Under the pieces are notes generated by a model. That model saw only the letters and a program-made list of their open reading frames with translations, was not told the DNA's origin and made no database searches. Shown here one piece after another: positions 1 to 10,331 of a DNA stretch of 64,000 nt. Numbering within the stretch: position 1 is the stretch's first letter; each line of letters begins with the position of its first letter. The stretch is from positions 1 to 64,000 of the forward strand of contig NZ_JACHCN010000020.1 of the NCBI RefSeq assembly GCF_014205795.1, in the 5' to 3' direction. Source of the DNA: Rhodanobacter sp. MP7CTX1 (GTDB lineage Bacteria; Pseudomonadota; Gammaproteobacteria; Xanthomonadales; Rhodanobacteraceae). Both the position numbers and the translations under genes were made by a program.

Positions 1-81
1 GCCCGTATCGCCTTCGCACTGCTCAAGACCGATTCGCAGTATCAACCCAAATTACCCCAAACCACTTGCATGCAAACATAG
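1..81 (+). mobile_element. Possible C-terminal end of an IS110-type transposase (cut by window edge)
   Basis: The window opens inside a reading frame that stops with TAG at 79-81. The 26 visible residues contain ARIAFALLKTDSQYQ, which resembles the helical tail that ends many IS110/IS1111-family transposases. Only the tail is present, so family and completeness cannot be judged, and no terminal inverted repeat is recognised between the stop and the next gene at 119. It could equally be the end of an unrelated protein. Confidence 0.35.
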
Positions 82-118
82 AATCTCCCACAGGTGGTTT
101 CGCTGCGATAATCGCGCC

Positions 119-1597
119 ATGTCCGAGACGCCCGAAGCTGTATCGAAGTCCGCGAACCCGCGCCTGCGGGCGTTGCTCGGCCATGAGTTTTTCGCGCCGC
201 AGCAATGGAAGCGCCGCCTTGTGCTGTGGTCCGGAGCGGTCCTGGTAGCGTTGGCCGCGATTCTCTTTGCGAAGGCCAGCACATGGGCCTATGACCTGTT
301 TCTGGGCATCCTCAGCCATGGCGTGTGGATCCCGCTGATCCTGACTCCCGTCGTGTTCGGACTGCTCGCCTGGGTCACCGAGGGACGCTTGCGCGCTACC
401 CGCGGCAGCGGCATTCCGCAGGTGATCAGCACGCTGCATATCGAGGACGAGGATTTTCGCGCACGCATGCTGGCGCTGCCGATTGCCGCCGGCAAGATGG
501 CGCTGACCCTGATCGCGCTGGCCGTGGGCGCCTCGATAGGTCGCGAGGGCCCCACCGTGCATGTCGGCGCCAGTCTGTTCTACTCGCTGGGTCGACGCTT
601 CGGCTTCACGGATGCAAAGGCTGCTTCGCGCTTCATCCTTGCCGGTGGTGCCGCCGGCATCGCCGCAGCGTTCAACACGCCACTGGCCGGTGTGATATTT
701 GCGATCGAGGAACTCGCCGGCACGTTCGAACATCGCTTTAGTGGCCTGCTGCTGACGGCGGTGTTCATCGGCGGCCTGGTGTCGCTCGGCATCATGGGCA
801 ACTACTCCTATTTCGGCAACGTGCAGGCCACGCTGCCACTGGGCCATGCATGGCTGGCGGTGCTGCTGACGGGGATCATCTGCGGCCTGCTGGGCGGCCT
901 GTTCGCGCGTCTGATCCTACTCAACCGGCGCGGGCCCCTCGCTTACGTCGGCCGACTGCGAGCCCATGCGCCCGTGCTGTTTGCCACCGGCTGCGGACTC
1001 GCACTGGCAGTGATCGGACTGCTTTCGCACAACACGGTGTATGGCACTGGTTACGACCAGGCGCGCGCCTTTGTGCAGGATGCTGCCACCACGCCGGGCC
1101 AGGGTTTTGGCGTCGCCAAGTTGCTGGCGAACGTGGTGTCGTACTGGGCGGGAATTCCTGGCGGCATTTTCTCGCCGGCGCTTGCTGTTGGTGCCGGCCT
1201 CGGCCACAACATCGCCTCCTTTCTGCCGAATGTGCCTGCAGCTTCAGTGGTGCTGCTGGGCATGTGCGCTTACCTGTCCGGCGTCACCGGCGCACCGTTG
1301 ACCTCGACCGTCATCGCGATGGAACTGACCGACGATCACGCGATGGCCATCCCGATTATGGCAGCCTGCCTGCTTGCTCGTGCGGCGGCGTCGCTATTCT
1401 GTCCCATACCGGTCTACAAGGATTTCGCCGAACGCATGGTGCAGGACTTCGAGCAACAACAGGCTGCCCGTGCGGAGAGCGTCGAGAGGGCCCGACTGGA
1501 AGCCGAGGCGTTGCAAAACGCGGGCCCCACCAGCGCCTTCGGTGAGCCTAATGCTCCCACCGCCGACATTGACGATGATTCACCCGGCAAGCCATGA
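119..1597 (+). CDS. ClC-family chloride channel / H+-Cl- antiporter
   Basis: A 492-residue inner-membrane protein. The selectivity-filter motif GSGIP is at about residues 96-100 and the gating-glutamate motif GREGP at about 141-145, followed by the helix-dipole segment PGGIFSP. The internal glutamate pair in FAIEELAG (about 197-198) matches the proton-path glutamate of bacterial exchangers, so a Cl-/H+ antiporter is more likely than a passive channel (family knowledge). There is no C-terminal CBS pair; the end is a short charged tail. The ATG at 119 is the first in frame. It stands alone; hutI follows 40 bases later on the same strand and looks unrelated. Confidence 0.93.
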   Translation: MSETPEAVSKSANPRLRALLGHEFFAPQQWKRRLVLWSGAVLVALAAILFAKASTWAYDLFLGILSHGVWIPLILTPVVFGLLAWVTEGRLRATRGSGIPQVISTLHIEDEDFRARMLALPIAAGKMALTLIALAVGASIGREGPTVHVGASLFYSLGRRFGFTDAKAASRFILAGGAAGIAAAFNTPLAGVIFAIEELAGTFEHRFSGLLLTAVFIGGLVSLGIMGNYSYFGNVQATLPLGHAWLAVLLTGIICGLLGGLFARLILLNRRGPLAYVGRLRAHAPVLFATGCGLALAVIGLLSHNTVYGTGYDQARAFVQDAATTPGQGFGVAKLLANVVSYWAGIPGGIFSPALAVGAGLGHNIASFLPNVPAASVVLLGMCAYLSGVTGAPLTSTVIAMELTDDHAMAIPIMAACLLARAAASLFCPIPVYKDFAERMVQDFEQQQAARAESVERARLEAEALQNAGPTSAFGEPNAPTADIDDDSPGKP

Positions 1598-1637
1598 ATA
1601 CCGTCACGCTCAACTTCATCATGGAGTTACCGCAAGC

Positions 1638-2873
1638 ATGAGCGAATCACGCTGGGATCGACTGCTGCTGAATGCCACGCTGGCGACGTTCGTCGGCGAA
1701 TCGCCCTGTGGGCTGGTCGAGCGTGGCGCCATCGCGATACACCACGGGCGCATCGTCTGGATCGGCCAGATGGATGCACTGCCGGCGGCACCGCACACAC
1801 TGGCGGTCGCGGTCGAATCACTCGACGGCGCTCTGGTCACGCCGGGGCTGATCGATTGCCACACCCACCTGGTGTTCGGCGGCGATCGCGCACATGAATT
1901 CGACCTGCGCCTGAACGGCGCCAGTTACGAGGAGATCGCCCGTGCCGGCGGCGGCATCGTGTCCACGGTGAGCGCCACCCGGGCCGCCAGCGAAGAGCTG
2001 CTATTCACGCAATCGCTGGTGCGTGCGCAGGCGCTGCTCGCCGATGGCGTGACGACGCTGGAGATCAAATCGGGCTATGGCCTGGAGCTGGAAAGCGAAC
2101 GCCGCATGTTGCGCGTCGCAAGACGTCTCGGCCGGGAGCTTGGCATCACCGTGCGCACGAGTTTTCTGGGTCTGCATGCGCTGCCGCCGGAATACCAGGA
2201 TCGTCGTGCAGAGTACGTGGCGCTTGTCTGCGACGAGATGCTGCCCGCACTCACCGGCGAAGGCCTGGTCGACGCGGTGGATGCCTTTTGCGAAGGCATC
2301 GGCTTCACACCCGAGGAAACCCGCCGGCTGTTCGAGCGGGCAAAGCAGCTCGGCCTGCCGGTGAAACTGCACGCCGAACAGCTGTCCGATCTCGACGGTG
2401 CCGCACTGGTCGCGGAGTACGGCGGACTCTCAGCCGATCACCTGGAACACCTCAGCACATCGAGCATCGTGGCGATGGCTGCTGCTGGCACCGTCGCCGT
2501 CCTGCTACCCGGTGCGTTCTACGCGCTGCGCGAAACGAAACTGCCGCCGATCGCGCTGCTGCGCGAACACCGCGTGCCGATGGCGATCGCTACCGACTGC
2601 AACCCAGGCACCTCGCCCCTGCTGTCGCTGCGACTGGCCGCGGGGATGGCCTGCACCTTGTTCCGGCTAACGCCCGAGGAAGCGCTGCGCGGCGTCACCG
2701 TCAACGCAGCACGTGCACTGGGGCTAGATGATCGCGGCACGCTGGCGATTGCCCAGCGCGCCGACCTGGTTGTCTGGAACGCACGCCTGCCAGCCGAACT
2801 CTGCTACTGGATCGGTGGCAACATGGTGCGTGAGTTGTGGCTTGGCGGTGAGCAAGTATCGACGGCTGCCTGA
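1638..2873 (+). CDS. hutI: Imidazolonepropionase
   Basis: A 411-residue amidohydrolase of histidine degradation that opens the imidazolone ring to N-formimino-L-glutamate. Metal-binding HTH is at about residues 75-77. It is followed by the family-specific run [27 protein letters not shown] and TDCNPGTSP, all typical of HutI rather than other amidohydrolases. The ATG at 1638 is preferred because the protein then begins just before the usual N-terminal beta segment; the frame is open much further upstream but overlaps the ClC gene. No other hut gene is in the window, so this is an isolated member of the pathway or the end of a hut cluster broken upstream. Confidence 0.95.
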   Translation: MSESRWDRLLLNATLATFVGESPCGLVERGAIAIHHGRIVWIGQMDALPAAPHTLAVAVESLDGALVTPGLIDCHTHLVFGGDRAHEFDLRLNGASYEEIARAGGGIVSTVSATRAASEELLFTQSLVRAQALLADGVTTLEIKSGYGLELESERRMLRVARRLGRELGITVRTSFLGLHALPPEYQDRRAEYVALVCDEMLPALTGEGLVDAVDAFCEGIGFTPEETRRLFERAKQLGLPVKLHAEQLSDLDGAALVAEYGGLSADHLEHLSTSSIVAMAAAGTVAVLLPGAFYALRETKLPPIALLREHRVPMAIATDCNPGTSPLLSLRLAAGMACTLFRLTPEEALRGVTVNAARALGLDDRGTLAIAQRADLVVWNARLPAELCYWIGGNMVRELWLGGEQVSTAA

Positions 2874-2907
2874 ACCTCGCGGCTCGGCCGAGATCGTACT
2901 TAGTCGG

Positions 2908-3897
2908 TTATGCCGGAGCTCGGGAAACCGCGGCGATGCGCGCAGCCAGCGCATCATGAAACGACGTCGGCAAGTCGGCCTGCACGGGCACCCGCCACCA
3001 ATGCGGCCGGGCAAAGCGCTGGCATTTGACCGCGTCCTTGTCGGTCATCAGCACCGGCAAGTCATCGTTGAAATTCAGATCGGCGGGTGCAAAAGCGTGG
3101 TGGTCCGCAAACGCATGCTCGATCAGCTCGATACCCGCCGCACGCAGGCTGGCGAAGAAGCGTTGTGGATTGCCAATGGCAGCCACGGCATGCGCGCGCT
3201 GTCCCCTGAAACTGGCCAGCGATTGTTGCTGCCCGTCGCACAGCGCGACTACTTCACCGCCGCGCAATTGCATCGGATATTCACCATCGGCCGCGACACC
3301 ACCATTGCAGACCCGCAAGTCCACCCGCTGCAGTCGACTCAACGGCTCGCGCAGTGGTCCCGCTGGCAATAGCCGTCCATTGCCAAAGCGGCGCACACCA
3401 TCGATCACGCAGATTTCCACATCACGCGCCAGCGCGTAATGCTGCAGGCCGTCATCGGCGATCAATACATTGCAGCCGGCGTCGAGCAGCAGCTGTGCGG
3501 CAGCCGGGCGATTGCGCCCCACGGCCACTGGTACGCCACTACTGCGGATCAGACAGGGTTCGTCGCCGACGCATGCGGGGTCCGGCGTATCACCCAACAA
3601 CAGCGGATCACGTTGGCTGCCTCCGTAACCGCGACTTACCACGCCCGGCGAGTAACCGCGGCTGCGCAAGGCTTCGACCACTGCGAGAGTCAGCGGCGTC
3701 TTGCCGGTGCCGCCCACGCTCAGGTTGCCGATCACGAGAACGGGAACGGGCAGACGCACACTGGTTAGCCAACCGGCACGGTAGAGTCCGCTACGCAGGC
3801 GTATCGCGGCGCCATAAAGCGTCGCCAGCGGCCATGCCCACCACGGCACCGGGCCGTTGCCGTACCAGGCTGATTCGAGCGTGTCGATCAGCGCCAT
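2908..3897 (-). CDS. lpxK: Tetraacyldisaccharide 4'-kinase (lipid A)
   Basis: A 329-residue enzyme that phosphorylates the 4' position of the lipid A disaccharide at the cytoplasmic face of the inner membrane. An N-terminal hydrophobic stretch (about residues 17-32) is followed by the Walker A motif GGTGKT at about 62-67 and the LIADDGLQHYAL block characteristic of LpxK. It is the last gene of the minus-strand series exbB-exbD-msbA-lpxK and starts 9 bases after the msbA stop. The msbA-lpxK pair is the classic lipid A completion and flipping couple. Confidence 0.96.
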   Translation of the reverse strand: MALIDTLESAWYGNGPVPWWAWPLATLYGAAIRLRSGLYRAGWLTSVRLPVPVLVIGNLSVGGTGKTPLTLAVVEALRSRGYSPGVVSRGYGGSQRDPLLLGDTPDPACVGDEPCLIRSSGVPVAVGRNRPAAAQLLLDAGCNVLIADDGLQHYALARDVEICVIDGVRRFGNGRLLPAGPLREPLSRLQRVDLRVCNGGVAADGEYPMQLRGGEVVALCDGQQQSLASFRGQRAHAVAAIGNPQRFFASLRAAGIELIEHAFADHHAFAPADLNFNDDLPVLMTDKDAVKCQRFARPHWWRVPVQADLPTSFHDALAARIAAVSRAPA

Positions 3898-3906
3898 GGA
3901 TGATCC

Positions 3907-5691
3907 TCAGTTGCCGACTTGATCGTTGACTTGATCGTGGAACTGCATCCGGTGCAGCGCGGCGTATTGCCCATTGAGTGTGATCAGCTCGGCATGCGTT
4001 CCGCGTTCGATGATGCGCCCTTGATCCATCACTGCGATCTGGTCAGCCCCCTCGATGGTGGACAGTCGATGCGCGATCACCAGCGTGGTGCGGTCGCGCA
4101 TCAATCGCTGCAGTGCCTGCTGGATCAGCCGCTCGGATTCCGTATCAAGCGCGCTGGTCGCCTCGTCCAGCACCAGGATGGGTGCGTTCTTCAGGATCGC
4201 GCGGGCGATCGCGATACGCTGGCGTTGGCCACCGGACAACATGTTGCCGCTCTGACCGATCTGGGTGTGCAGGCCTTGCGGCATGCGCGCGATGAACTCC
4301 ATTGCATTCGCTGCCTCGGCAGCGGCGATGATGTCCGCTTCGCTGGAACCGGCCAGTTCACCGTAGGCGATATTGTTGGCGACCGTATCGTCGAACAACA
4401 TTACGCTCTGCCCCACCCAAGCGATCTGCCGACGCAACGAGTCGAGCGTATAGCTTTCGTAATCCTGGCCATCCAGCACGATGTGGCCGGTGGTCGGCGC
4501 ATAAAAGCGCGGCAGCAGGCTGACCAGACTGCTCTTGCCGCTGCCGGAGCGCCCGACCAGCGCGGTGACCGTTCCGGGCGCGCAATGCAGATCCACGCCG
4601 CGCAAGGCCTCAAAATCATTCCGCGGATACACCAGCCTGACGCTATCGAAGCGCAAATCACCCTGAGTACGTGTCAGATCGCGACTGCCCTGATCGATCT
4701 CGGGCGGCAGGTCGATGACTTCGAACAGGTCTTCAGCAGCAGACAGGCCTCGCTGGATATTTGCCTGGACGCCGGTGAGGCGTCTGAGCGACGGCATCAT
4801 GGCGCCCATCGCCGTCAGCACGGCGAAGAAAACGCCCGGCGACATTTCATTCAGCACCTGCGGCCGCGTGCCCAAAAATACCAGTACCGCCAGCGCGGTT
4901 GCCGCCACCAGCTGGATCGTGGAACTGGACGCTGCATTGGTCGCCGCAATCTTCAGATTGAGCCGGCGGGTGTTTTGCGTGATCTGGTCGAAACGAGCGG
5001 CCTCATATCCCTGCCCGCCGTAGATACGCACCTCGCGGTGTGCGCCGACCGACTCTTCCACCGTGCCCGTGACCGAGCCCATGCCGCCCTGGATGCGTCG
5101 GCTGATCTGACGGTAACGCCTGCTGACCACGGTGGCGACCAGCGCAATCGCCGGCACCATCACTAGCAGCGACAGGGTGAGATATGCGCTGTTGTGCAAC
5201 ATCACGAACAGCATGGCGATAACCGTGAAACCATCGGTCACTGCGACTTTCAAGGCATCGGTGGACGCCGAAGCAACCTGCTCGCTGGTGTAGGTAATGC
5301 GGGAAACCTGCTGCCCCGATGGCTCGCTGCCAAAAAACGCGGCCGGAAGCTTCAGATAGGTCACAAAGACATCGTGCTGCATCGTCTGCACCACATGCCG
5401 ACCGATGTAGGAGATGCCGTAATCACTGACAAAAGTGCCGCAGGAGCGCACAAAAAAGATGCCCATGATCCAGATCGGCATCCAGAAGATCAGATACGCA
5501 TCTTTTTTTGCAAAAAGATCATCGATCATCGGCCGGAGTTCATTGGTAAAGAGCGCCAATCCGCCGCCATCCAGCAGCATGCCGACCAGCGCAACCAGGC
5601 CGATCGGCCAGTAGCGTGCGCTATACCCCAGCAGGCGCTTGTAGATGCGCCAGCTTTCGGCATCCCACACGCCGACTTTCTGGCTACTCAC
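3907..5691 (-). CDS. msbA: Lipid A export ABC transporter, permease/ATPase
   Basis: A 594-residue half transporter that flips lipid A-core across the inner membrane. The N-terminal six-helix exporter domain (about 1-320) is followed by an ATPase domain with Walker A GRSGSGKSS, signature LSGGQRQR, Walker B ILVLDEATSALD and the H-loop histidine in IAHRLST. The start is GTG at 5691 and overlaps the exbD stop by four bases (GTGA), implying translational coupling. Assignment to MsbA rather than a generic exporter rests on the adjacent lpxK. Confidence 0.94.
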   Translation of the reverse strand: MSSQKVGVWDAESWRIYKRLLGYSARYWPIGLVALVGMLLDGGGLALFTNELRPMIDDLFAKKDAYLIFWMPIWIMGIFFVRSCGTFVSDYGISYIGRHVVQTMQHDVFVTYLKLPAAFFGSEPSGQQVSRITYTSEQVASASTDALKVAVTDGFTVIAMLFVMLHNSAYLTLSLLVMVPAIALVATVVSRRYRQISRRIQGGMGSVTGTVEESVGAHREVRIYGGQGYEAARFDQITQNTRRLNLKIAATNAASSSTIQLVAATALAVLVFLGTRPQVLNEMSPGVFFAVLTAMGAMMPSLRRLTGVQANIQRGLSAAEDLFEVIDLPPEIDQGSRDLTRTQGDLRFDSVRLVYPRNDFEALRGVDLHCAPGTVTALVGRSGSGKSSLVSLLPRFYAPTTGHIVLDGQDYESYTLDSLRRQIAWVGQSVMLFDDTVANNIAYGELAGSSEADIIAAAEAANAMEFIARMPQGLHTQIGQSGNMLSGGQRQRIAIARAILKNAPILVLDEATSALDTESERLIQQALQRLMRDRTTLVIAHRLSTIEGADQIAVMDQGRIIERGTHAELITLNGQYAALHRMQFHDQVNDQVGN

Positions 5692-6119
5692 TGGCCCGAG
5701 CCCGGCTTACTCGGTGTGGTGGCGATCGACAAACGGGTGAACCCCAGCTGGCCCAGCGCGTCCATCGCGGTCACCACGTCCTGGTTCGGCGTCATCGCAT
5801 CGGCGCGGATGATGACCTGACGGTCGCGGTCGGTCCCCGCGTTGCGGGCGATGGTTTGCTTGAGTGGTTCGACGCCTTCACCCTGTACTTCATCGCTGCC
5901 TACATAGAAGCGACCGTCACGGTCGATCATGATCGTCAGCGCCGGGCTGGTCATGTCGCGATCCTGCGCACTGGCCTTGGGCAGTGTGACCTGCAGGCGC
6001 GAGTGCTGCACGAACGTGCTGGTCAGCACGAAAAACATCAACAGGGTCAGCAGCACGTCGATCAACGGAATCACGTTGATCTCGAAATCGTCCTGGCGGC
6101 GGTCGTTACCGATACGCAT
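5688..6119 (-). CDS. exbD: Biopolymer transport protein ExbD/TolR family
   Basis: A 143-residue protein with a short cytoplasmic N-terminus, one membrane helix (INVIPLIDVLLTLLMFFVL, about residues 13-33) carrying the proton-path aspartate, and a periplasmic domain. It forms a proton-driven motor with the ExbB-like protein encoded 10 bases upstream. No TonB gene is adjacent, so the partner (TonB, or a dedicated function beside MsbA/LpxK) cannot be read from here. The stop overlaps the msbA GTG. Confidence 0.93.
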   Translation of the reverse strand: MRIGNDRRQDDFEINVIPLIDVLLTLLMFFVLTSTFVQHSRLQVTLPKASAQDRDMTSPALTIMIDRDGRFYVGSDEVQGEGVEPLKQTIARNAGTDRDRQVIIRADAMTPNQDVVTAMDALGQLGFTRLSIATTPSKPGSGQ

Positions 6120-6129
6120 CGGTGCGCTC

Positions 6130-6906
6130 TCAGACCGCGCCCGGCGCGGATGGTGTCGACACCCGTCGCGGCCGGACCGGTGTCGTTGCGGTAGCGGGCG
6201 TCAGCGTCAGATCGTCGAGCAAGGCCGTCGCCTGCTTTTCCATCTCCACGCAATAGCCGGCCACCCTTGAACGGAAATAGCGGTGCAGTACATAGGCCGG
6301 GATCGCCACGGTCAGACCCGACGCCGTGCAGATCAACGCCTCGCCGATGCCACCGGCCATCTTGGCCGGGTCGCCGATGCCGCCAGCCATCACTTCCATG
6401 AACATGCGGATCAGGCCGATCACGGTGCCAAACAGGCCCAGCAACGGGCCGATCAACGCGATCGTGCCCAGGCTGTTGAGGTAACGCTCCATCCGGTGGA
6501 TCACGTGCCGACCGGTGTCCTCGATGCGCTCCTTGATGAGTTCACGCGAGCGGTTGCGCACGGCCAGCGCCGAGGCCAGCAATTCGCCCAGCGGCGAACC
6601 AGCCGCCAGCGATTCCAGATGGCGGGGGTCCAACTGGCCCGTACGCGCCCACTCGCGCACCTCGTCGCCCAGGCCCGGCGGCAATACCGACTTGCGGCGC
6701 AGGGTCCAGCAACGCTCAAGCACGATCGCCAGGGCGATCGCCGAACAGATCAGGATGGGCACCATCGCCCAGCCACCAGCCATCAGAATTTCCAGCACGT
6801 TTCGACCCCACCGCAAGACCCATCGACGAGCGCGCATGATAGCAGTGTCGCCCCCGCGTACTGCGGCACGCGTGGCATTCCCAGCTTCATCCAGGACGTG
6901 ACTCAT
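6130..6906 (-). CDS. exbB: MotA/TolQ/ExbB proton channel family protein
   Basis: A 258-residue protein with three membrane helices: one near MAGGWAMVPILICS and two in the C-terminal MotA/TolQ/ExbB domain (LIGPLLGLFGTVIGLI and ALICTASGLTVAIPAYV). It pairs with ExbD downstream. The ATG at 6906 overlaps the comEC stop by four bases (ATGA), which supports this start, but the first ~36 residues are unlike the family. A GTG at 6798 giving 222 residues, preceded by a GGGGTC sequence, is a real alternative. Confidence 0.9.
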   Translation of the reverse strand: MSHVLDEAGNATRAAVRGGDTAIMRARRWVLRWGRNVLEILMAGGWAMVPILICSAIALAIVLERCWTLRRKSVLPPGLGDEVREWARTGQLDPRHLESLAAGSPLGELLASALAVRNRSRELIKERIEDTGRHVIHRMERYLNSLGTIALIGPLLGLFGTVIGLIRMFMEVMAGGIGDPAKMAGGIGEALICTASGLTVAIPAYVLHRYFRSRVAGYCVEMEKQATALLDDLTLTPATATTPVRPRRVSTPSAPGAV

Positions 6907-9224
6907 TCACGCCAGTAGCGGGGTTGCCGCTGCCGCCAGCCCCGCTCCCGCCGCGCGCCGGCATCCATCGGAAAATCCAGCGGAACCGCGCCCTGTTCCG
7001 CCGTATTGAACACCGGCACCTGCGCCTCGGCATAGCGCGCCAGCACTTCCGGCTTGGGGTGACCAAAGTGGTTGCGCCAGCCCGCCGAGACCACCGCAAA
7101 CGGGGCCCGCACGGCAGCAATGAAGGCCCCACTGGACGAGGTTTTGCTGCCGTGATGCGGCACCAGCAAGACGGGCGGCATGCCGGGCCCGAGGGCTGCG
7201 GCGACCTGCGGCTCCATTTTCGAGCTGATATCGCCGGTCAGCAGCATCCGCCCAGCACGGCCCTCGACCAGCAACACGCAGGAGCGATCGTTACCCTTGC
7301 CGCTGAGTGCGTCGGCCGCAGGGCTCAGAACGCGAAAACGCACGCCGTCCCATTGCCAGGACTGTCCGGCGACACACTGTTGCATCGGGAACGTCATCCG
7401 CGCAGGTTCACCGGCATACTTCTGCGCTTGCGGAAACGCCGTGGCGACCGCCTTGGCGCCGCCGGCATGATCATTGTCGGCGTGGCTGATCATCAGCATG
7501 TCCAGCCGCGTGATGCCCAGCGCATGGATCGACGGCAGCACCACCGACTCACCCAGATCGAAACCCGACGGATAACGCGCACCGGCGTCGTACACCAACA
7601 CATGGTCGCGCGTGCGCAGCAGCACCGACAAACCCTGCCCGACATCCAGCACCCACACCTGAAATGCGCCATCCAGCGGTAGCTGCCGTGGGGGCGACAG
7701 CAGCGGCAGAAACAGCAGCAGGCCGAGCCAGCGCAATGGCACGCCACGCGGCAGAAAGATCCACCATGCGCCCAGCGTTGCCAGCAGCAAGGCCCATGGC
7801 TGTACGGTCGGCAGATACCAGTGCGCACCGGGCCAGGTCGCCATTTGCTCCAGCAACCACCATTGCGCGTGCGCCAGTTGCGCCGCCAGCCACAGCACGG
7901 GTGTCGCCAACGGTGGGCACAGCGCCAGCAGCAACATGCCAACCAGCGCGAACGGCACGATCACGAAACTGACGAATGGCACCGCGATCAGATTGGACAA
8001 CGCGCCTACCAGCGATGCCTCGCCAAAAAACCATTGGGTCAGCGGCAGCAGCGACACCGTCATCACCAGTTGTCCCGCCGACAGTTCATGGACGAACGCA
8101 CGCAGGCCCCGACCGCGCGCTTGCAGGCACAACATCAGGAACGAAACGCCGACGAACGACAGCCAGAAGCCTGCCGCCAGGATGGCCAGTGGATCGACCA
8201 GCAGGATCGCGATCATCGCCAGCGCCAGGGATTGCGGGCCACTACTGCCACGCCGGCTGCAACGCGCGAGTGCCACGACAGCGATCATCAACAGCGTGCG
8301 CACGGTGGGCAGGCCGAATCCGGCCAGCGCGCTATAGACGCCGGCCGTTAACAATGCAGCCGCGGCCTGTGCCTGTGGCCGCGGCAACCAAAGTCCAAGC
8401 TGCGGCCACAGCCAGTAAGCGAATATCGCCAGCCAAACGCCGAACACAGCCGACACGCCCACATGGAAGCCAGAGATCGCGATCAGATGCGGAACGCCAT
8501 TTGCGCGCGCCACTTCCCAGTCGTGCTGATCAAGCCCGCGCGTGTCGCCTACCGAAAACGCTCGCAGCAATGCGGCATCGTGTGGATCATGCACACGCGC
8601 GACGATGCCGCGTGCAATCGCATCGCGCACCCCATCCACGCACCAGGGCACGCCGCCCAGTTGCACGTTGGCGGGATCTTCGCGCACATAGCCGGTGGCG
8701 CTGATGCCTCGCTCCAGTGCGGAACGCTCGCTATCCGCGCCACCGGGATTGCGCAGGCCGCGTGGCCGCTTCAGGCGCAGCAATAACCGCCAGCGGGCGC
8801 ATGGCTGCACCGGAGGCGCATCGTTGTACCAGGACACACTGATGCGGCCGCGCAAGGCGACGGGCTTTCCATCCAGGGTCGCCTGCTCCACCCGCAAGGT
8901 GAAGCTGCTCGCATCCGTGCGTACCTGCGGCAGATCACTGATTGCGCCGAGCACCACGAAGTCGCTGCCCTCCAGCGCGCGCGGCAACCGTGCATCCATC
9001 GACAACCCACCGCGCCATGCCGCCCAGACAATGCCCAGCAACACATATGCTAGCCAGCGCCAACGCGGAAAACGCCAGGCGAGCAGCACGGCGCAAAGCA
9101 GCAACAAACCGAGACACCAGTGCGGCGGCAACTTCGGCAGCCATTGCACCAACAGCACTCCGGCCAGTAGCGCCATGGCTGCCAAGATTGCTGCCGGCAT
9201 TGCCGTCACTCGTGCCCATCCCAT
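6903..9224 (-). CDS. comEC: DNA internalization competence protein ComEC/Rec2
   Basis: A 773-residue polytopic membrane protein that carries single-stranded DNA across the inner membrane during natural transformation. N-terminal hydrophobic helices and a DUF4131-like soluble part (about 1-190) precede the Competence channel domain (about 200-480). The C-terminal metallo-beta-lactamase-like domain shows the metal motif SHADNDHAGG. Length is normal for the family. It overlaps the next gene by four bases. A long repeat-bearing gap separates it from lolD upstream. Confidence 0.95.
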   Translation of the reverse strand: MGWARVTAMPAAILAAMALLAGVLLVQWLPKLPPHWCLGLLLLCAVLLAWRFPRWRWLAYVLLGIVWAAWRGGLSMDARLPRALEGSDFVVLGAISDLPQVRTDASSFTLRVEQATLDGKPVALRGRISVSWYNDAPPVQPCARWRLLLRLKRPRGLRNPGGADSERSALERGISATGYVREDPANVQLGGVPWCVDGVRDAIARGIVARVHDPHDAALLRAFSVGDTRGLDQHDWEVARANGVPHLIAISGFHVGVSAVFGVWLAIFAYWLWPQLGLWLPRPQAQAAAALLTAGVYSALAGFGLPTVRTLLMIAVVALARCSRRGSSGPQSLALAMIAILLVDPLAILAAGFWLSFVGVSFLMLCLQARGRGLRAFVHELSAGQLVMTVSLLPLTQWFFGEASLVGALSNLIAVPFVSFVIVPFALVGMLLLALCPPLATPVLWLAAQLAHAQWWLLEQMATWPGAHWYLPTVQPWALLLATLGAWWIFLPRGVPLRWLGLLLFLPLLSPPRQLPLDGAFQVWVLDVGQGLSVLLRTRDHVLVYDAGARYPSGFDLGESVVLPSIHALGITRLDMLMISHADNDHAGGAKAVATAFPQAQKYAGEPARMTFPMQQCVAGQSWQWDGVRFRVLSPAADALSGKGNDRSCVLLVEGRAGRMLLTGDISSKMEPQVAAALGPGMPPVLLVPHHGSKTSSSGAFIAAVRAPFAVVSAGWRNHFGHPKPEVLARYAEAQVPVFNTAEQGAVPLDFPMDAGARRERGWRQRQPRYWRE

Positions 9225-9584
9225 GCACCGCGCTCCATCCTGGATCCCATCGAGCCTAACTCGACGACCGCCGCATCAAGGATGAAAAACATGTAGGCGC
9301 GAGGCCTGACTGCAGACGCGAGCCCGTCTCTATAGATACGAGGCTGGACGAAAGCCCCAGATCGGTCCCCTCCCCTGCTTGCAGGGGAGGGTCAGGGTGG
9401 GATCGCTCTTGATCCTTAGCAGGTCCGGAGCACCCCCTCCGAGCAGGAGGAGGAGCAACGCAGCGCGGCGTAGGTTGGGATGAGCGTCAGCGAATCCTAA
9501 CGCCGTGGTGCGGGGGTGTTGGGCATCGCTGGCGCTCACCCCAACCTACGTGGGCTCGCCCCCTGCTCGCAGGGGACCGAGCCA
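9225..9584. repeat. Repeat-rich intergenic region between comEC and lolD
   Basis: No gene is supported in these 360 bases. They hold two kinds of dispersed palindromic repeat. One is the CCCCTGCTTGCAGGGG hairpin type at about 9366-9400, with relatives at about 9432-9455 and 9558-9582. The other is a pair of inverted arms, TAGGTTGGGATGAGCG at 9471 and its counterpart ending CACCCCAACCTACG at 9550. The left arm has drifted from the right arm. Both types recur elsewhere in the window. Confidence 0.8.
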
Positions 9585-10331
9585 TCAGACCCTTGCGGGT
9601 TCTTGCAGCACGCCATTGTGCAGTACCAGCGTGCGATCCATTCGCGCGGCCAGTCGGGTGTCGTGGGTGACCAGGATGAAGCTGGTGCCAATCTCCCGGT
9701 TGAGCTCCAGCATCAGTGCATAAACCTGTTCGGCGTTGGCTTCATCGAGGTTGCCGGTGGGCTCGTCACCCAGCACGCAGGCTGGCCGGGTCACCAGGGC
9801 GCGCGCTACCGCACAACGCTGACGCTCACCACCGGACAGCTCCGACGGCTTGTGATGAGTGCGTGCACCCAGACCCACGCGCTCAAGCAGCGCCGCAGCC
9901 TGCCGCTGCGCTTCGGCGATCGCCGTGCCGCGAATCAGCAGCGGCATGCACACGTTCTCCAGCGCAGTGAACTCGGGCAGCAGATGATGAAACTGGTAGA
10001 TGAAACCCAGCGAACGATTGCGCACGCGACCGCGCTCGGCATCGGAAAGTCTGGACAGCACACGGCCGTCCACTTCCACTTCGCCGGAGGTCAGCGTGTC
10101 GAGTCCGCCAATGAGATGCAGCAGCGTGCTCTTGCCCGAACCGGAGGCCCCGACAATCGCCATCGTCTCGCCACGCCGCAGCGTAAAGCTGACGTCGCTC
10201 AGCACCTCGGTGCGCAAGTCGCCTTCGGCGTAGGTCTTGGCAACATGGCTGGCGCGCAGCACGTTTTCGCCGGCTGGATGGTTGGAGCCGGTGTGGTTCT
10301 TGGAGGCTGAATTCATGGCGGTCTTATTCAT
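9585..10331 (-). CDS. lolD: Lipoprotein-releasing system ATP-binding protein
   Basis: A 248-residue ATPase powering extraction of outer-membrane lipoproteins from the inner membrane and hand-over to LolA. Walker A is GASGSGKST, the signature LSGGERQR, and Walker [12 protein letters not shown]; the LolD-type sequence [20 protein letters not shown] is present. The ATG at 10331 overlaps the end of lolC by 8 bases; a second ATG at 10316 would remove five residues and neither has a clear ribosome-binding site. It forms an operon with lolC. Confidence 0.95.
   Translation of the reverse strand: MNKTAMNSASKNHTGSNHPAGENVLRASHVAKTYAEGDLRTEVLSDVSFTLRRGETMAIVGASGSGKSTLLHLIGGLDTLTSGEVEVDGRVLSRLSDAERGRVRNRSLGFIYQFHHLLPEFTALENVCMPLLIRGTAIAEAQRQAAALLERVGLGARTHHKPSELSGGERQRCAVARALVTRPACVLGDEPTGNLDEANAEQVYALMLELNREIGTSFILVTHDTRLAARMDRTLVLHNGVLQEPARV

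Noticed and set aside
3919-5166. A 415-codon plus-strand frame opposite msbA
   Set aside because: It is the complement of the ABC transporter motifs and has the usual composition of an antisense frame.
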